Shown here one piece after another: positions 12,968 through 12,971 of a DNA stretch of 12,971 nucleotides. The stretch spans positions 7,840 to 20,810 of the forward strand of contig WRMX01000043.1 of the NCBI GenBank assembly GCA_009776905.1. Reading direction: 5' to 3'. This DNA comes from Oscillospiraceae bacterium. Its GTDB lineage: Bacteria; Bacillota; Clostridia; Oscillospirales; Oscillospiraceae. The position numbers and the translations under genes were made by a program. Within the stretch, counting starts at the first letter, position 1. Every line of letters begins with the position of its first letter. The notes beneath the pieces were generated by a model. That model did no database searches. It was not told the DNA's origin and worked only from the letters and a program-made list of their open reading frames with translations.

Positions 12968-12971
12968 CACC

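Overview
This 12,971-base window looks like accessory chromosomal DNA of a Bacillota-like (probably clostridial) bacterium. Several genes have strong AGGAGG-type ribosome binding sites. The gene families (CsoR, MerR with a GyrI-like effector domain, Uma2, DUF6578, an XRE regulator with a GELYG-type tail) also fit that group. The assignment is an inference; there is no rRNA or marker gene to prove it.

Layout from left to right: (1) the first codons of an unidentified minus-strand gene behind a good promoter, then a nested inverted-repeat element (196-323); (2) a minus-strand MerR-family regulator; (3) a plus-strand csoR-like metal sensor and a P1B-type heavy-metal ATPase, behind a promoter with a G-tract operator candidate and three TTTCAACG repeats; (4) a pair of inverted GTAG-headed hairpins; (5) a minus-strand SRAP/YedK-family gene with a three-copy 9-bp operator-like array upstream; (6) a minus-strand IS200-like REP-associated transposase (RAYT); (7) a two-gene minus-strand restriction-modification locus, made of a 300-aa methyltransferase-like subunit and a 1,419-aa single-chain enzyme (GIY-YIG nuclease, SF2 helicase, helical region, N6-adenine methyltransferase, C-terminal recognition region); (8) a divergent Uma2-family nuclease-fold gene; (9) a minus-strand cassette of a DUF6578 protein, a small CxxC protein and an XRE regulator; (10) a cluster of small hairpins at the right edge.

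The most interesting structure is a REP/RAYT system. Eight copies of a short palindrome (GGGCGATT, 3-nt loop, AATCGCCC) occur between 5094 and 9898, and six of them carry the tetranucleotide GTAG directly 5' of the hairpin, the hallmark of REP elements processed by RAYT transposases. Two copies lie inside the RAYT reading frame itself and are translated in frame. The other six form two near-identical 103-bp three-hairpin modules in direct orientation. One lies at the 3' end of the large restriction gene and one at the 3' end of the small subunit gene, so they bracket the large gene. In both places the GTAG head supplies the TAG stop codon. A separate hairpin pair at 3854-3918 has different stems but shares the 8-base head GTAGGGGC, suggesting that one enzyme could recognise both families.

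The metal locus is probably a self-regulated exporter operon, with csoR repressing itself and the ATPase until metal binds. The restriction locus probably acts as phage or foreign-DNA defence. The SRAP, Uma2 and XRE/DUF6578 genes have no demonstrated link to it other than position.
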